A stretch of 64,000 nt of DNA from an uncultured Granulosicoccaceae bacterium. Lineage in GTDB: Bacteria > Pseudomonadota > Gammaproteobacteria > Granulosicoccales > Granulosicoccaceae. The notes below the pieces were generated by a model, which was not told where the DNA came from, made no database searches, and worked only from the letters and a program-made list of their open reading frames with translations. This document shows, piece after piece, positions 7,237 to 15,926 of this stretch (position 1 is the stretch's first letter; every line of letters starts with the position of its first letter). The position numbers and the translations under genes are program-made. The DNA is taken from the NCBI GenBank assembly GCA_937922675.1, contig CALAJN010000002.1, positions 1 to 64,000 on the forward strand. The letters are read 5' to 3'.

Positions 7237-9377
7237 GGGACCAGCTCGTCCAGCGCTGCGGTCTCTAGCGGGCGCTCCGGAATCCATTCATAGATGGCAA
7301 AGCCATCATCATGACCATTCTGCCTCTGTTCGAAACCGTATCGATCGCCAATTCGTCCATAGACATCCTGCGAGACCATGATGGTGTTTGGTCGGGCGTG
7401 GCTGCAGACTTTGCGTGCGTGATCTGCGGTTTCCCCCCACAAACTGAAGCGCAATTTTCGTGAGCCGACAACGCCTGATGAAACCGTGCCCGAGTCAAGA
7501 CCGACACGTATTGAGAGTTGGCAGTGCTGCTCGGTATTGAAGCGCTTGACAATCTGAAGCGCTGCAATGGAAAAGTCGATGGAGCGCCGTGCGTGATCGA
7601 GTCTGGCGCCGCTGAGGCCGCAAACGGCACAATATTCAGTGCCGGAGGAACTGATCGCCTTCACATCAAACCGTTCGGTGGCATCGTCCAGTGCGTCGAG
7701 AATGTCCTGAAGGCCCTCGGCCGCGCGCATGATGCCCAGTTTTTCGGTGACCTGACCAAACCCATCGAGTTCCAGTTGGATCACAGTGACTTGTTGATGC
7801 TGGTCGGCTATGTGTTCCTTGCTGTGGTAACGCGCGTGCAGCTCTGCCGGCAGGATGTGAGAAAGCAATTCAGCATTCTCGGTTTGACGCTCTTTGAGTT
7901 GTCGGGATTTCTCATGAATGCTGGTGTTCATCTTGTTGAACTGATGTGCCAGATCACCAAACTCATCGTTGTCCGGAGCGTCGATCTGTACCAGCGTGTC
8001 GCCAGCCTGCATTTTTTGTACACCCGCGCTCAAGCGTTCGATCGGCCTGACAAAATAGCGAGAAAGCAGGATCGCGATAAAGGCTACTCCAAGTACAAGA
8101 ATGGCACTCCAGGTCAGTAAGTTGCGCTGTAGCGTGGTGATGGGTTCAAACGCCTCCTCTACGGTCATCTCGGAGATGATCGCCCAGTCCAGTCCCTCGA
8201 CATTCAAAGGTGAGTAAGAGCTGAGCACACGCTGTCCAAGGTAGTTGGTCGTTATGTGGTTGCCAGACTGATCATCCAGTGCATTTTGAACACTGGCACT
8301 GACAACCGGTTGAACTAGCAAGGTCGTGTCAAAGGCACTGATACGATTCACCGTGGTGCTGGAGAGGTCGTACTGCTTGATAGCATCGAAATACGCATCC
8401 TTGTCTTCAACAAACAGACGCGATACAGAGCGCATCAGCCGGTCTGAGCCCACCAGGTAGGATTCACCGGTTTGGCCCAGGCCATTCTCGCTCCACTGTT
8501 GATCGACTGTCATGACGGTGTTCAGGGCATCAACGGGAATCTGCACAACCACTATTCCAACGACCTCGTTACGGTCGAATATCGGTGCGCCAATGAACGC
8601 TGCCGGAGCACCGTAGGAGGGTGCATAGGATCTGAAATCAACAATGGAGACGCTGTCGCGTTCAGGATTTTCCCTGATTTGATTGGCGATCAGGCCCAAC
8701 CCGGATTCTCGGTGGGGACCATCCTGAAGACTGGTAGCAAAATCGACCTCCTTGAATACGCTGTAGACAACACTAAGTGACTTGATGTCGATCAAAAAAA
8801 CATCGTAGTAACCAAATTCTTCCTGCAGGCTACGGAAGATCGGATGATAGAAGCTATGAAAGCGGTTGTAGATCGTGCTGTCTTCCTTCGACTCGACCAG
8901 GCTGTCCTTTTCATTGAGCGGGTAGGGGTTGTTGACAATATAGTGGTACTGAAAGTACCTGGCAGCTGCGCGGCTGGGCTGATACAACACAGAGAGTGGT
9001 GTGCTGGTGGAATTGGCGGCGATCTCCGGAACAAAAATGTCATCATAGAAAGCGGATACTGCTGCTTCCTGCTCCTCACTCAAGGATTTGTACAGCCCGC
9101 TGGTATAGCCTTGCTGAAACTGGTTCATCGCATTGACGATCATGCGATCGTGCGCGAGGCTGCGTGTGTGCGCGAATGACTGGGTAAAGAGCTGCTCTAT
9201 CTGACGAGACTGCAGTGAACGGATGCTGTTGAGCTGATTGGTAATGGAGGTGTCGAGCGCACGGCGACCATTCTGCCAACCCAGAATGCCAACCACGACA
9301 CTGGCAATGAGCGTGACACTGATCAGCATGATAATCAGCCGTGATTTGATGCTGAGGTCGTTAAAAAGTTGACTCAT
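7233..9377 (-). CDS. Cache-HAMP receptor with class III cyclase-like domain, 714 aa
   Basis: Start chosen at ATG 9377 (AGGA 6 nt upstream). TM1 is about residues 12-34; a large periplasmic dCache-type sensor spans about 35-420; TM2 about 421-441; HAMP about 442-495 (RPIERLSAGVQKMQAGD, DEFGDLAHQFNKM); a class III nucleotide cyclase domain about 527-700 (VTVIQLELDGFGQ, IRVGLDSGTVSSGVVGSRK, LRFSLWGET). Catalytic positions deviate: the first metal Asp is Glu (LEL), the second metal Asp region reads AISSSGTEYCAV, and the usual N-x3-R reads ADHARK. It may be a degenerate, regulatory or differently specific cyclase. First gene of the trio with the MscS-CNBD channel and binding lipoprotein. Confidence 0.83.
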   Translation of the reverse strand: MSQLFNDLSIKSRLIIMLISVTLIASVVVGILGWQNGRRALDTSITNQLNSIRSLQSRQIEQLFTQSFAHTRSLAHDRMIVNAMNQFQQGYTSGLYKSLSEEQEAAVSAFYDDIFVPEIAANSTSTPLSVLYQPSRAAARYFQYHYIVNNPYPLNEKDSLVESKEDSTIYNRFHSFYHPIFRSLQEEFGYYDVFLIDIKSLSVVYSVFKEVDFATSLQDGPHRESGLGLIANQIRENPERDSVSIVDFRSYAPSYGAPAAFIGAPIFDRNEVVGIVVVQIPVDALNTVMTVDQQWSENGLGQTGESYLVGSDRLMRSVSRLFVEDKDAYFDAIKQYDLSSTTVNRISAFDTTLLVQPVVSASVQNALDDQSGNHITTNYLGQRVLSSYSPLNVEGLDWAIISEMTVEEAFEPITTLQRNLLTWSAILVLGVAFIAILLSRYFVRPIERLSAGVQKMQAGDTLVQIDAPDNDEFGDLAHQFNKMNTSIHEKSRQLKERQTENAELLSHILPAELHARYHSKEHIADQHQQVTVIQLELDGFGQVTEKLGIMRAAEGLQDILDALDDATERFDVKAISSSGTEYCAVCGLSGARLDHARRSIDFSIAALQIVKRFNTEQHCQLSIRVGLDSGTVSSGVVGSRKLRFSLWGETADHARKVCSHARPNTIMVSQDVYGRIGDRYGFEQRQNGHDDGFAIYEWIPERPLETAALDELVP

Positions 9378-9859
9378 CGCTTCCTGGCAATAACGCTGCT
9401 TTACTCGGTAGATAGTACTCGGACGCCCCGTCGTGGACAAGAGGAAACAGTGCTCGCGGGCGTAGCTGTGCTTGGGCAAGTACCCGTTCTCGCATAGGCT
9501 GCGGCCTCTTCGGCATACCAGTCGGGTGTGGCGACAAAAAATCGGGAACTGCTCAAGAATACGTCGAAGAAGTTCAGGTGGCGCCAACGACGAGGACGAG
9601 CGTCCTGTGCCGGCTGAACAGCCGCGCCGTGGGCCCGACAATCGATCTGGCAGCGAGGGCTGCTAATCTAGCGCCGATTGATCAGACGGTTGCAAACGAG
9701 GAACAACGTTCCTTTTGAAGGGACAATAAATCCGGCGCACACTGAATCGGGTCTATTCAATAATCCGGATTGAGAGAAGAAATCCAGCTTCTACTCTGTT
9801 AGAGAACTCAATGCACGATAGCTGTCATTGCCGATAACCGTAGCCAGATGCAAGGCGCC
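9378..9859. other. Intergenic region with protein-like fragments in three minus-strand frames
   Basis: About 480 nt between two divergent genes. No intact gene is seen. On the minus strand three frames in succession carry protein-like segments: RRWRHLNFFDVFL and ATPDWYAEEAAAYA (about 9495-9590), CENGYLPKHSYAREHC (about 9445-9492) and HDGASEYYLPSKAALL (about 9390-9437). Together they could be one gene broken by frameshifts, not identified. The cyclase-like gene's SD lies at the end of this patch. From 9660 to 9859 I see nothing certain apart from AAGG at 9849-9855 ahead of the next gene. Confidence 0.3.
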
Positions 9860-10450
9860 ATGATTTCATCGATAAAACCTGCAGACACCATGCGAGTATC
9901 AGTCTCGCTAGGTGTCGCTCTACATGTCGTGGCGTTGATGATCAGTGGTCAAAGCGCGGTTAGCAGCCCAATCAACGAGCTGGCGCAATCACCCACCAGC
10001 TTGTTGCTCGGCCTCAGCGTTTTTGCCTTTGCCGTAGCGCAAATGGCCTTCAGGTTTCATCTGCTTCGATCAGGCCGTCTGTCCTTTCAACGCACAATAG
10101 AGAACTTGTGTGTTGCAGCCGGAGTAATACTAATCGCTCTGCCTGTATTCTTGATCCCTGGAGAGGACCGCTACGCCGCTGTTGCACTCAGCGCGCTTGC
10201 GACAGTGGTGGCTTCAATAATGAGTCTGTTGATACCTGCATTGCGTCACCGATCGCGTCGAATCCCTGGGTTGAATCTGCACGGGTTGAATCTGATTGTA
10301 CTGGCCCTCTGGATTGTGCTGATTCCTGTCGGGCTGTCGTTGGGTCCTGGTGTTGAAGGCGCTTATCAACGATCGGTTGGGGTCTTGTACGCAATCTGGC
10401 TGTTCAGCTTGAGTTTCATGATGCCAACGTCGGACGACAGCAAAACATAG
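9860..10450 (+). CDS. Small integral membrane protein, six predicted TM segments, 196 aa
   Basis: Not recognised with certainty. Six hydrophobic segments (for example SVSLGVALHVVALMIS, LLLGLSVFAFAVAQMAF, VAAGVILIALPVFLIP, ALSALATVVASIMSLLIP, IVLALWIVLIPVGLSLG, VLYAIWLFSLSFMMP) make up nearly the whole protein, a layout like DUF998-type membrane proteins. ATG 9860 is chosen for AAGG a few bases upstream; ATG 9848 and 9890 are alternatives. It is transcribed alone, divergently from the cyclase-like receptor, and ends before a strong terminator. Function unknown. Confidence 0.55.
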   Translation: MISSIKPADTMRVSVSLGVALHVVALMISGQSAVSSPINELAQSPTSLLLGLSVFAFAVAQMAFRFHLLRSGRLSFQRTIENLCVAAGVILIALPVFLIPGEDRYAAVALSALATVVASIMSLLIPALRHRSRRIPGLNLHGLNLIVLALWIVLIPVGLSLGPGVEGAYQRSVGVLYAIWLFSLSFMMPTSDDSKT

Positions 10451-10496
10451 AGCATTCACAAGGCCCACTCTCAAAAGCGTGTGCTGTTGCTGCCTG

Positions 10497-10524
10497 GGCC
10501 TCTTGGGAGGCCTTTTTGTTTTTT
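10497..10524 (+). terminator. Rho-independent terminator
   Basis: GGCCTC, a 4-nt loop and GAGGCC form a perfect 6-bp stem followed by a T-rich tract (TTTTTGTTTTTT). It ends the transcript of the small membrane protein and separates it from the TRAP operon. Confidence 0.85.
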
Positions 10525-10619
10525 CGGGCGCGCCGTACTGGAGCGGTTTACCCGTGGCGACAATTGAGCGATAGTGCATCGCGTGGCGTCTTGCGCCCGA
10601 AACCCATGAGGAGACAAGA

Positions 10620-11600
10620 ATGAAATCAATCAGTCTGGCCCTGATAGCCGCGGTAGTGGCGGGCACTGCAAGCTCGGCCGCGTTCGCTGCAGAAAACTGG
10701 GATATGCCCATGGCTTACCCGGCAGATAACTATCACACCGAGAATGCTCAGATGTTTGCCGACGCGGTGGATGAGTGCACCGGTGGTGAGCTCAAGATCA
10801 CCATCCACGCCAGTGGCTCGTTGTTCAAGGGCAGTGAGATCAAACGAGCTGTGCAAGTGGGTGAGGCGCAGATCGGCGAGCGCCTCTTGTCGGCACACGC
10901 CAATGAGAATGCTGTATTCGGATATGACTCGGTGCCGTTTCTAGCCACCTCCTTTGAGGCCTCGGATACGCTCCGCGAGGCTGCAGAGCCTACTCTCACC
11001 AAGGTGCTTCAGGCGCAGGGCCTGACCCCGCTGTACTCGGTGCCGTGGCCGCCTCAGGGCTTGTATTTTGCCAAGCCTGTTGCCTCCACAGCCGATATGG
11101 CTGGTATCAAGTTTCGCGCATACAACGCAGCGACAGCACGGGTTGCCGAGCTTGCCGGGATGATCCCGACCCAGATCGAGGCTGCTGAGCTGAAGCAGGC
11201 GCTGTCAACCGGCGTCATTTCATCGTTCATCTCCTCGGGTTCCACTGGTGTTGACGAGAAGGTATGGGAAGACCTCACCCACTTCTATGACACTAAGGCC
11301 TGGTTGCCGCGCAACACGATCTTCGTCAACACAGCGGCCCTTGATGCCTTGGGTGAGACCGAGCAGGGCTGTTTGACCAGCCTCGCTTCGGAGGCACAGG
11401 AGCGAGGCCTTGCAACGGCTGCCGAGCTCGCCGACGGCTTTCTGAAAACCCTCGCCGATAACGGCATGACCGTTGAAGAGGCGGGTGCGGATCTGGCGGC
11501 CGAGCTTGCAGGCATCGGTGAAACGATGACAGGCGAGTGGCTAGAGAGCGCCGGGGACGATGGCGCCGCGATCGTGGACGCATACAAGGCTAGCCAGTAG
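10620..11600 (+). CDS. TRAP transporter periplasmic solute-binding protein (DctP family), 326 aa
   Basis: Captures an organic acid in the periplasm and delivers it to the DctQM membrane protein encoded just downstream. GAGGAG precedes the ATG. The signal peptide MKSISLALIAAVVAGTASSA is cleaved around AFA-AEN (residue 23). The mature domain shows the DctP layout (NYHTENAQMFADAVDECTGG near the N-terminus, GIKFRAYNAATARVAELAG with the substrate-contacting Arg around residue 162). The region GLYFAKPVASTADM is also typical. The acidic, Ala-rich C-terminus is normal for these proteins. Substrate not deducible; C4-dicarboxylate, 2-oxo acid or amino-acid-derived anions are possible. Confidence 0.92.
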   Translation: MKSISLALIAAVVAGTASSAAFAAENWDMPMAYPADNYHTENAQMFADAVDECTGGELKITIHASGSLFKGSEIKRAVQVGEAQIGERLLSAHANENAVFGYDSVPFLATSFEASDTLREAAEPTLTKVLQAQGLTPLYSVPWPPQGLYFAKPVASTADMAGIKFRAYNAATARVAELAGMIPTQIEAAELKQALSTGVISSFISSGSTGVDEKVWEDLTHFYDTKAWLPRNTIFVNTAALDALGETEQGCLTSLASEAQERGLATAAELADGFLKTLADNGMTVEEAGADLAAELAGIGETMTGEWLESAGDDGAAIVDAYKASQ

Positions 11601-11630
11601 CCTGCTGCATCCTTCTTGATCAGGCGGATG

Positions 11631-11660
11631 TGCCTCCCGGTAGTGGGCAATCGGGAGGCA
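11631..11660 (+). promoter_or_regulatory. Intercistronic hairpin between dctP and dctQM
   Basis: TGCCTCCCG and CGGGAGGCA form a perfect 9-bp stem around a 12-nt loop, without a T-tract. This is the expected position for an mRNA-stabilising or partially attenuating hairpin that raises binding-protein expression over the membrane subunit. Confidence 0.6.
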
Positions 11661-11691
11661 TGCCGTTCGTCGTACTACCGAGGTCACTCAC

Positions 11692-13611
11692 TTGCGCGTA
11701 TTTCTCGATTCGGTATATCGGTTCAGTGGCCTTGCCTCAGCGCTTGCCCTGTGCGCGATCCTGGTACTGGTTACCGCCCAAATGGTGGCGCGCTGGCTCG
11801 GGCTGATCTTTACCGGAGGAGCCAACTACGCAGGCTACGCCATGGCCACCACCTCGTTTCTGGCGCTCGCCTATACCTTCAATCACAACGCTCACATCCG
11901 CGTGTCCTTGTTTGTGACGCGGTCCGGGCGCTGGCGACGCGCCATGGAGATCTGGTGCTACACGCTGGCCTCGCTGGCCGCCTGCTTTCTTGCGTGGTAC
12001 GCGATAAAGGCGACGTTGTTGTCGCATCGCATCAACGACATCTCGCAAGGTCAGGATGCGACTCCTTTGTGGATACCGCAGACCTTCATGGCCATGGGGG
12101 CCGTGATATTTGCAGTGGCGGTTGTCGATAACCTCTGTCGAATTGTATTGACCGAACATCAGGGTGTCGATGGCAAGGCAGATCCTGTTGAGTGGCTGCA
12201 CAACAAGGTGGGATCACGACGCGCTCGACTGCTGCTCTTTGGTGGCGTTCTGCTCATCGTATGGGCAGCGGCGGTACTGATGACAGGCTTTGACCGAGAA
12301 GCTGTCGCCTTGAAGATAGGTATCTTTCTGGTCGTGCTGTTCTTGTTGTTGGGCTCAGGCTTGTGGGTGGGTCTTGCCTTGATGGGTGTTGCCTACATCG
12401 GGATGATCGGATTTACCACGCGCGATCCAGGTAATGCCATGATCATCACCGTCTGGACCGGCGCCAGCAGCTGGACGCTGACGGCTCTGCCGTTGTTTAT
12501 CTGGATGGGTGAGATCCTCTACAGAACGCGATTGTCCGAAGACATGTTCAAGGGCCTGGCACCCTGGATGTCCCGTATTCCCGGTGGGTTGCTACACACC
12601 AATGTGGTCGGTTGCACCGTCTTCGCCGCGGTATCAGGCTCATCAGCGGCAACGTTGACCACGGTTGGCAAAATGTCGATACCTGAGCTTAGAAAACGTG
12701 GCTATCCGGAGTTCATGACGATAGGCACCCTGGCAGGGGCGGCCACGCTTGGACTGATGATCCCGCCGTCGCTGACACTGATTGTGTACGGCGTCACGGT
12801 GAAGGAGAGCATCAGCAAGTTGTTTATCGCAGGCGTTATTCCAGGTTTGGTGCTAGCGTCACTGTTCATGCTGTACATCGTGGCCTGGTACTTTTTAAAG
12901 CCGGGTGAGCGCCCGATCCCCGAGCCGCGTGTGCCATTTCTTGCGGCCATCAAGCAGTCGCGACTGTTGTTCCCGGTGATCGCGCTGGTGATGCTCGTCA
13001 TCGGCTCGATGTACACAGGCTACGCAACAGCGACAGAAGCTGCGGCCTTTGGCGTGATCGGTGCGCTGGTTCTAGCCGCGTTGCAGGGCTCATTGTCGCG
13101 CGCCACCTTTACCGAAAGTGTGTTGGGCGCCACGCGCACCTCAGCCATGATTGCCTTGATCTTGATGGGCGCGGGTTTTTTGTCCTTGTCCATGGGATTT
13201 ACCGGCTTGCCACGTGCCCTTGCAGAATGGATAGCCACACTTGGCTTGTCACCAGTGGAGCTGATTGTTGCCTTGACGGTGTTCTACATCATCATTGGCA
13301 TGTTTCTGGACGGGATTTCGGCTGTGGTTCTGACCATGGCCATCATTGACCCGATGGTGAGGGCTGCAGGCATCGACCTGATCTGGTTCGGCATCTTTAT
13401 CGTGGTGGTTGTGGAAATGGCCCAGATCACGCCACCGATTGGTTTCAATCTGTTTGTCTTGCAGGGCATGACCAATCACGACATTGCCTACATCTCACGT
13501 ACCGCCGTGCCGATGTTCTTGATCATGGTGCTGATGGTGGCCATCCTGACCGTGTTCCCGGAGCTTGCTACCTGGTTGCCTGATCAAGTGCGCCAGACAC
13601 CTCGTGGGTAG
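11692..13611 (+). CDS. TRAP transporter fused small and large permease subunits (DctQM), 639 aa
   Basis: Sodium-coupled secondary transporter. The first about 160 residues are the four-helix DctQ part (LALCAILVLVTAQMVARWLG, then FNHNAHIRVSLFV). After a linker with one extra helix (LLLFGGVLLIVWAAAVLM) comes the DctM part with its typical motifs: ALPLFIWMGEIL, GCTVFAAVSGSSAATLTTVG (about 305-324), AGAATLGLMIPPSLTLIVYG and DGISAVVLTMAIIDP. DctQ-DctM fusion is common in marine proteobacteria. Start is TTG 11692, since no ATG or GTG fits the family N-terminus. Follows dctP by 91 nt with an intervening hairpin. Confidence 0.92.
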   Translation: MRVFLDSVYRFSGLASALALCAILVLVTAQMVARWLGLIFTGGANYAGYAMATTSFLALAYTFNHNAHIRVSLFVTRSGRWRRAMEIWCYTLASLAACFLAWYAIKATLLSHRINDISQGQDATPLWIPQTFMAMGAVIFAVAVVDNLCRIVLTEHQGVDGKADPVEWLHNKVGSRRARLLLFGGVLLIVWAAAVLMTGFDREAVALKIGIFLVVLFLLLGSGLWVGLALMGVAYIGMIGFTTRDPGNAMIITVWTGASSWTLTALPLFIWMGEILYRTRLSEDMFKGLAPWMSRIPGGLLHTNVVGCTVFAAVSGSSAATLTTVGKMSIPELRKRGYPEFMTIGTLAGAATLGLMIPPSLTLIVYGVTVKESISKLFIAGVIPGLVLASLFMLYIVAWYFLKPGERPIPEPRVPFLAAIKQSRLLFPVIALVMLVIGSMYTGYATATEAAAFGVIGALVLAALQGSLSRATFTESVLGATRTSAMIALILMGAGFLSLSMGFTGLPRALAEWIATLGLSPVELIVALTVFYIIIGMFLDGISAVVLTMAIIDPMVRAAGIDLIWFGIFIVVVVEMAQITPPIGFNLFVLQGMTNHDIAYISRTAVPMFLIMVLMVAILTVFPELATWLPDQVRQTPRG

Positions 13612-13634
13612 TGCAGGACGCCCAGGCTGGTCTC

Positions 13635-14408
13635 TCATGCGCGCCTTTGGCGCTGTAGTGCCCAACAGACAACATCAACCAGGTCTACCACCGGTACCTT
13701 GCAAACACGTTCGACGACTGCCCGCCAGGGGGCAAGATTGGTGCACTCGAGAATAACGAAGGCAGGCCGCTGAGCCGCCAAACGTATCGCTGCAGTCTCG
13801 ACGTCTTGCTCGAGCAGACTCACATCCGGTGGTGATCGCTCATGGATGACATCAGCAAAGTGACTGTCAGGCGCGATTCCGACAATGTGCGGTGTGGGGT
13901 ACACACCGCCCTGCTCGCAGATGGCTCGTGTATCGAGTGCTCGTTCATCAAAGGTCAGCACGCCCGCGTGTTGTGTCTCGCCCGCGAGTTTTTGCAAGGT
14001 CGGCAGCACCAGCAATGAGCTTGCAACAACCGGTACCGAAAGCGACGCTGCGAGTTCGGCTTGTACGCTGTGCAGAAACCCGCAACTGGTTGTGATCACA
14101 CTTGCCCCATGTTTGATGAGCGCATTGCCTGCGCGGGCAAAGCCCTCGAACAATTGCGGTGGCAATTCATCCCTTGTGACCACCGCGTCTACTACAGCGC
14201 TCTCCACTCGCCTTTGCAGCGTGGCAAACGGCAAGGAGTCGGGGCAACCGATGTCCCGCGGGTATCGCTTGAATGCGGTATCCAGCATCAACACCCCAAC
14301 CGGTGCGCTCTGGTCGCAAGCGTTTTCGATGTGGCGGACGTTGACAGACCGCGCAACCCACTCAAGCTTGAGTTCGCTGTCATCTATCGGAAAGGGATAG
14401 GGCGCCAT
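13635..14408 (-). CDS. Aspartate/glutamate/hydantoin racemase-like protein, 257 aa
   Basis: The protein has the two-cysteine layout of cofactor-independent Asp/Glu racemases: VITTSCGFLH (first Cys near residue 109) and VILECTNLAPW (second Cys near residue 222). The middle VPVVASSLLVLPTLQKLAG and AGVLTFDE also fit. It could be an amino acid racemase or a maleate/arylmalonate-type relative. It converges on the TRAP operon with only 23 bp between stops. If linked by function, the TRAP substrate may be a dicarboxylate or acidic amino acid, which is inference. No strong SD identified. Confidence 0.75.
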   Translation of the reverse strand: MAPYPFPIDDSELKLEWVARSVNVRHIENACDQSAPVGVLMLDTAFKRYPRDIGCPDSLPFATLQRRVESAVVDAVVTRDELPPQLFEGFARAGNALIKHGASVITTSCGFLHSVQAELAASLSVPVVASSLLVLPTLQKLAGETQHAGVLTFDERALDTRAICEQGGVYPTPHIVGIAPDSHFADVIHERSPPDVSLLEQDVETAAIRLAAQRPAFVILECTNLAPWRAVVERVCKVPVVDLVDVVCWALQRQRRA

Positions 14409-14561
14409 TGTGGGCTTAGGGGTGTGCTGGGGCAGCTAAATGGGCATTAGGCAACAGATGCGATTTGGGCGCCAGCAGTCGGCTTGCCGTTCGAGTCTGC
14501 GCTGAATCCCGGCCAATGCGATAATCCTCGGATCAACCTCCCTGGAATCGCTGCCTGCCTC

Positions 14562-15926
14562 GTGTCAAACCTTCCGCAAGCTGCAACGGACAGCCGTACC
14601 TTTGTAGCAGAACCTGCTGTGGGTCTGTCTGGCTCCCTGAGGGTGCCGGGCGACAAGTCCATGTCGCACCGTTCGATCATGTTTGGCTCGATTGCCGAAG
14701 GGGTCACCGAGGTGACAGGCTTTCTCGAAGGTGAGGACAGCGTGCATACGCTGGAGGCGTTTCAGGCCATGGGCGTGTCAATCGAGCGTGGCGGTCCGGG
14801 TGAAGTGCGCATTGAAGGCCGAGGTGCTGCGGTGCTCAAGCCGGCCGGCCGGGCGCTGTATCTGGGTAACTCCGGCACCGGCATGCGCTTGATGACAGGG
14901 CTTTTGGCAGGGCTCGGGATAGAGACGAGGCTCACGGGTGACGCTTCGCTGAGCGGGCGGCCGATGGCTCGCATTGTTGATCCGCTCGTTTCCATGGGTG
15001 CGCGCATTGGCACCGAGGACAAGGGCAGGCCGCCCTTGCATATCCAGCCCGGTCCTCGTTTGTCCGGTATCGAATACACCTGTCCGATGGCGAGCGCACA
15101 GGTCAAATCTGCGGTCTTGCTCGCCGGTCTTCACGCCGGCGGTGTGACCACGGTGCATGAGCCGGCAGTGACCCGCGATCACACCGAGCGCATGTTGCGC
15201 GGCTTTGGTGTCGACGTCGCGACCGACGGTCTGACCGCCAGCCTGCGCGGCGGCCAGACGCTGAGCGCGACCAACCTGACGGTGCCAGGAGACATCTCTT
15301 CATCGGCCTTCTTTCTGGTTGGTGGGTGCCTGTCGCCGGCGGGCTCCAGTCTGATTGTGGAAAGTGTCGGCTTGAACCCGACCCGCACGGGTGTGATCGA
15401 CATCCTGCGATTGATGGGTGGACGTATCGAGGTGCGCAATGAGCGCCTGCAGGGCGGGGAGCCGGTAGCGGATCTGTTTGTCAGTGGCGGTGGGCTCACC
15501 GGAATCGAGGTGCCGGAGCACCTGGTATCGCTTGCCATCGATGAGTTTCCCGCGTTGTTTGTTGCCGCTGCCGGCGCCAGGGGTCAGACTCTGGTCACGG
15601 GTGCCGAGGAGCTGCGCGTCAAGGAGACTGACCGGATTGAGGTGATGGTGCAGGGGCTCAAGGCACTCGGTGCTGATATCGAGGGCACCTCCGACGGCGC
15701 TCTAATACAGGGTGCTCGATTGCGCGGTGGTACAGCCGACAGCTGTGGTGATCACCGCACGGCCATGGCGTTCTCGATCGCCTCGCTGATCAGCGATGGT
15801 CCGATCACGGTGCTCGACTGCGACAATGTGGACACCTCCTTTCCCGGCTTTGCCGAGCTTGCCAACCGCAGTGGTCTGGATATCACCGTGCAAGGGCACG
15901 GCGCAACGGCCTCCGCTGCGGGATGA
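14562..15926 (+). CDS. aroA: 3-phosphoshikimate 1-carboxyvinyltransferase (EPSP synthase), class II-like, 454 aa
   Basis: Sixth step of the shikimate pathway: joins PEP to shikimate-3-phosphate. VPGDKSMSHRSIMFG, LYLGNSGTGMRLM, LSGRPMARIVDPL, MASAQVKSAVLLAG, NPTRTGVI and EELRVKETDR are family motifs. Several stretches follow the class II (Agrobacterium CP4-type) pattern, such as PMASAQVKSAVLLAGL and VTRDHTERMLRGFG, but the PEP-loop residue is Gly (NSGTG) where CP4 has Ala. GTG 14562 gives a normal length; TTG 14484 would add 26 residues. The stop overlaps cmk by 4 nt, and rpsA and ihfB follow, the classic gammaproteobacterial order. Confidence 0.95.
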   Translation: MSNLPQAATDSRTFVAEPAVGLSGSLRVPGDKSMSHRSIMFGSIAEGVTEVTGFLEGEDSVHTLEAFQAMGVSIERGGPGEVRIEGRGAAVLKPAGRALYLGNSGTGMRLMTGLLAGLGIETRLTGDASLSGRPMARIVDPLVSMGARIGTEDKGRPPLHIQPGPRLSGIEYTCPMASAQVKSAVLLAGLHAGGVTTVHEPAVTRDHTERMLRGFGVDVATDGLTASLRGGQTLSATNLTVPGDISSSAFFLVGGCLSPAGSSLIVESVGLNPTRTGVIDILRLMGGRIEVRNERLQGGEPVADLFVSGGGLTGIEVPEHLVSLAIDEFPALFVAAAGARGQTLVTGAEELRVKETDRIEVMVQGLKALGADIEGTSDGALIQGARLRGGTADSCGDHRTAMAFSIASLISDGPITVLDCDNVDTSFPGFAELANRSGLDITVQGHGATASAAG

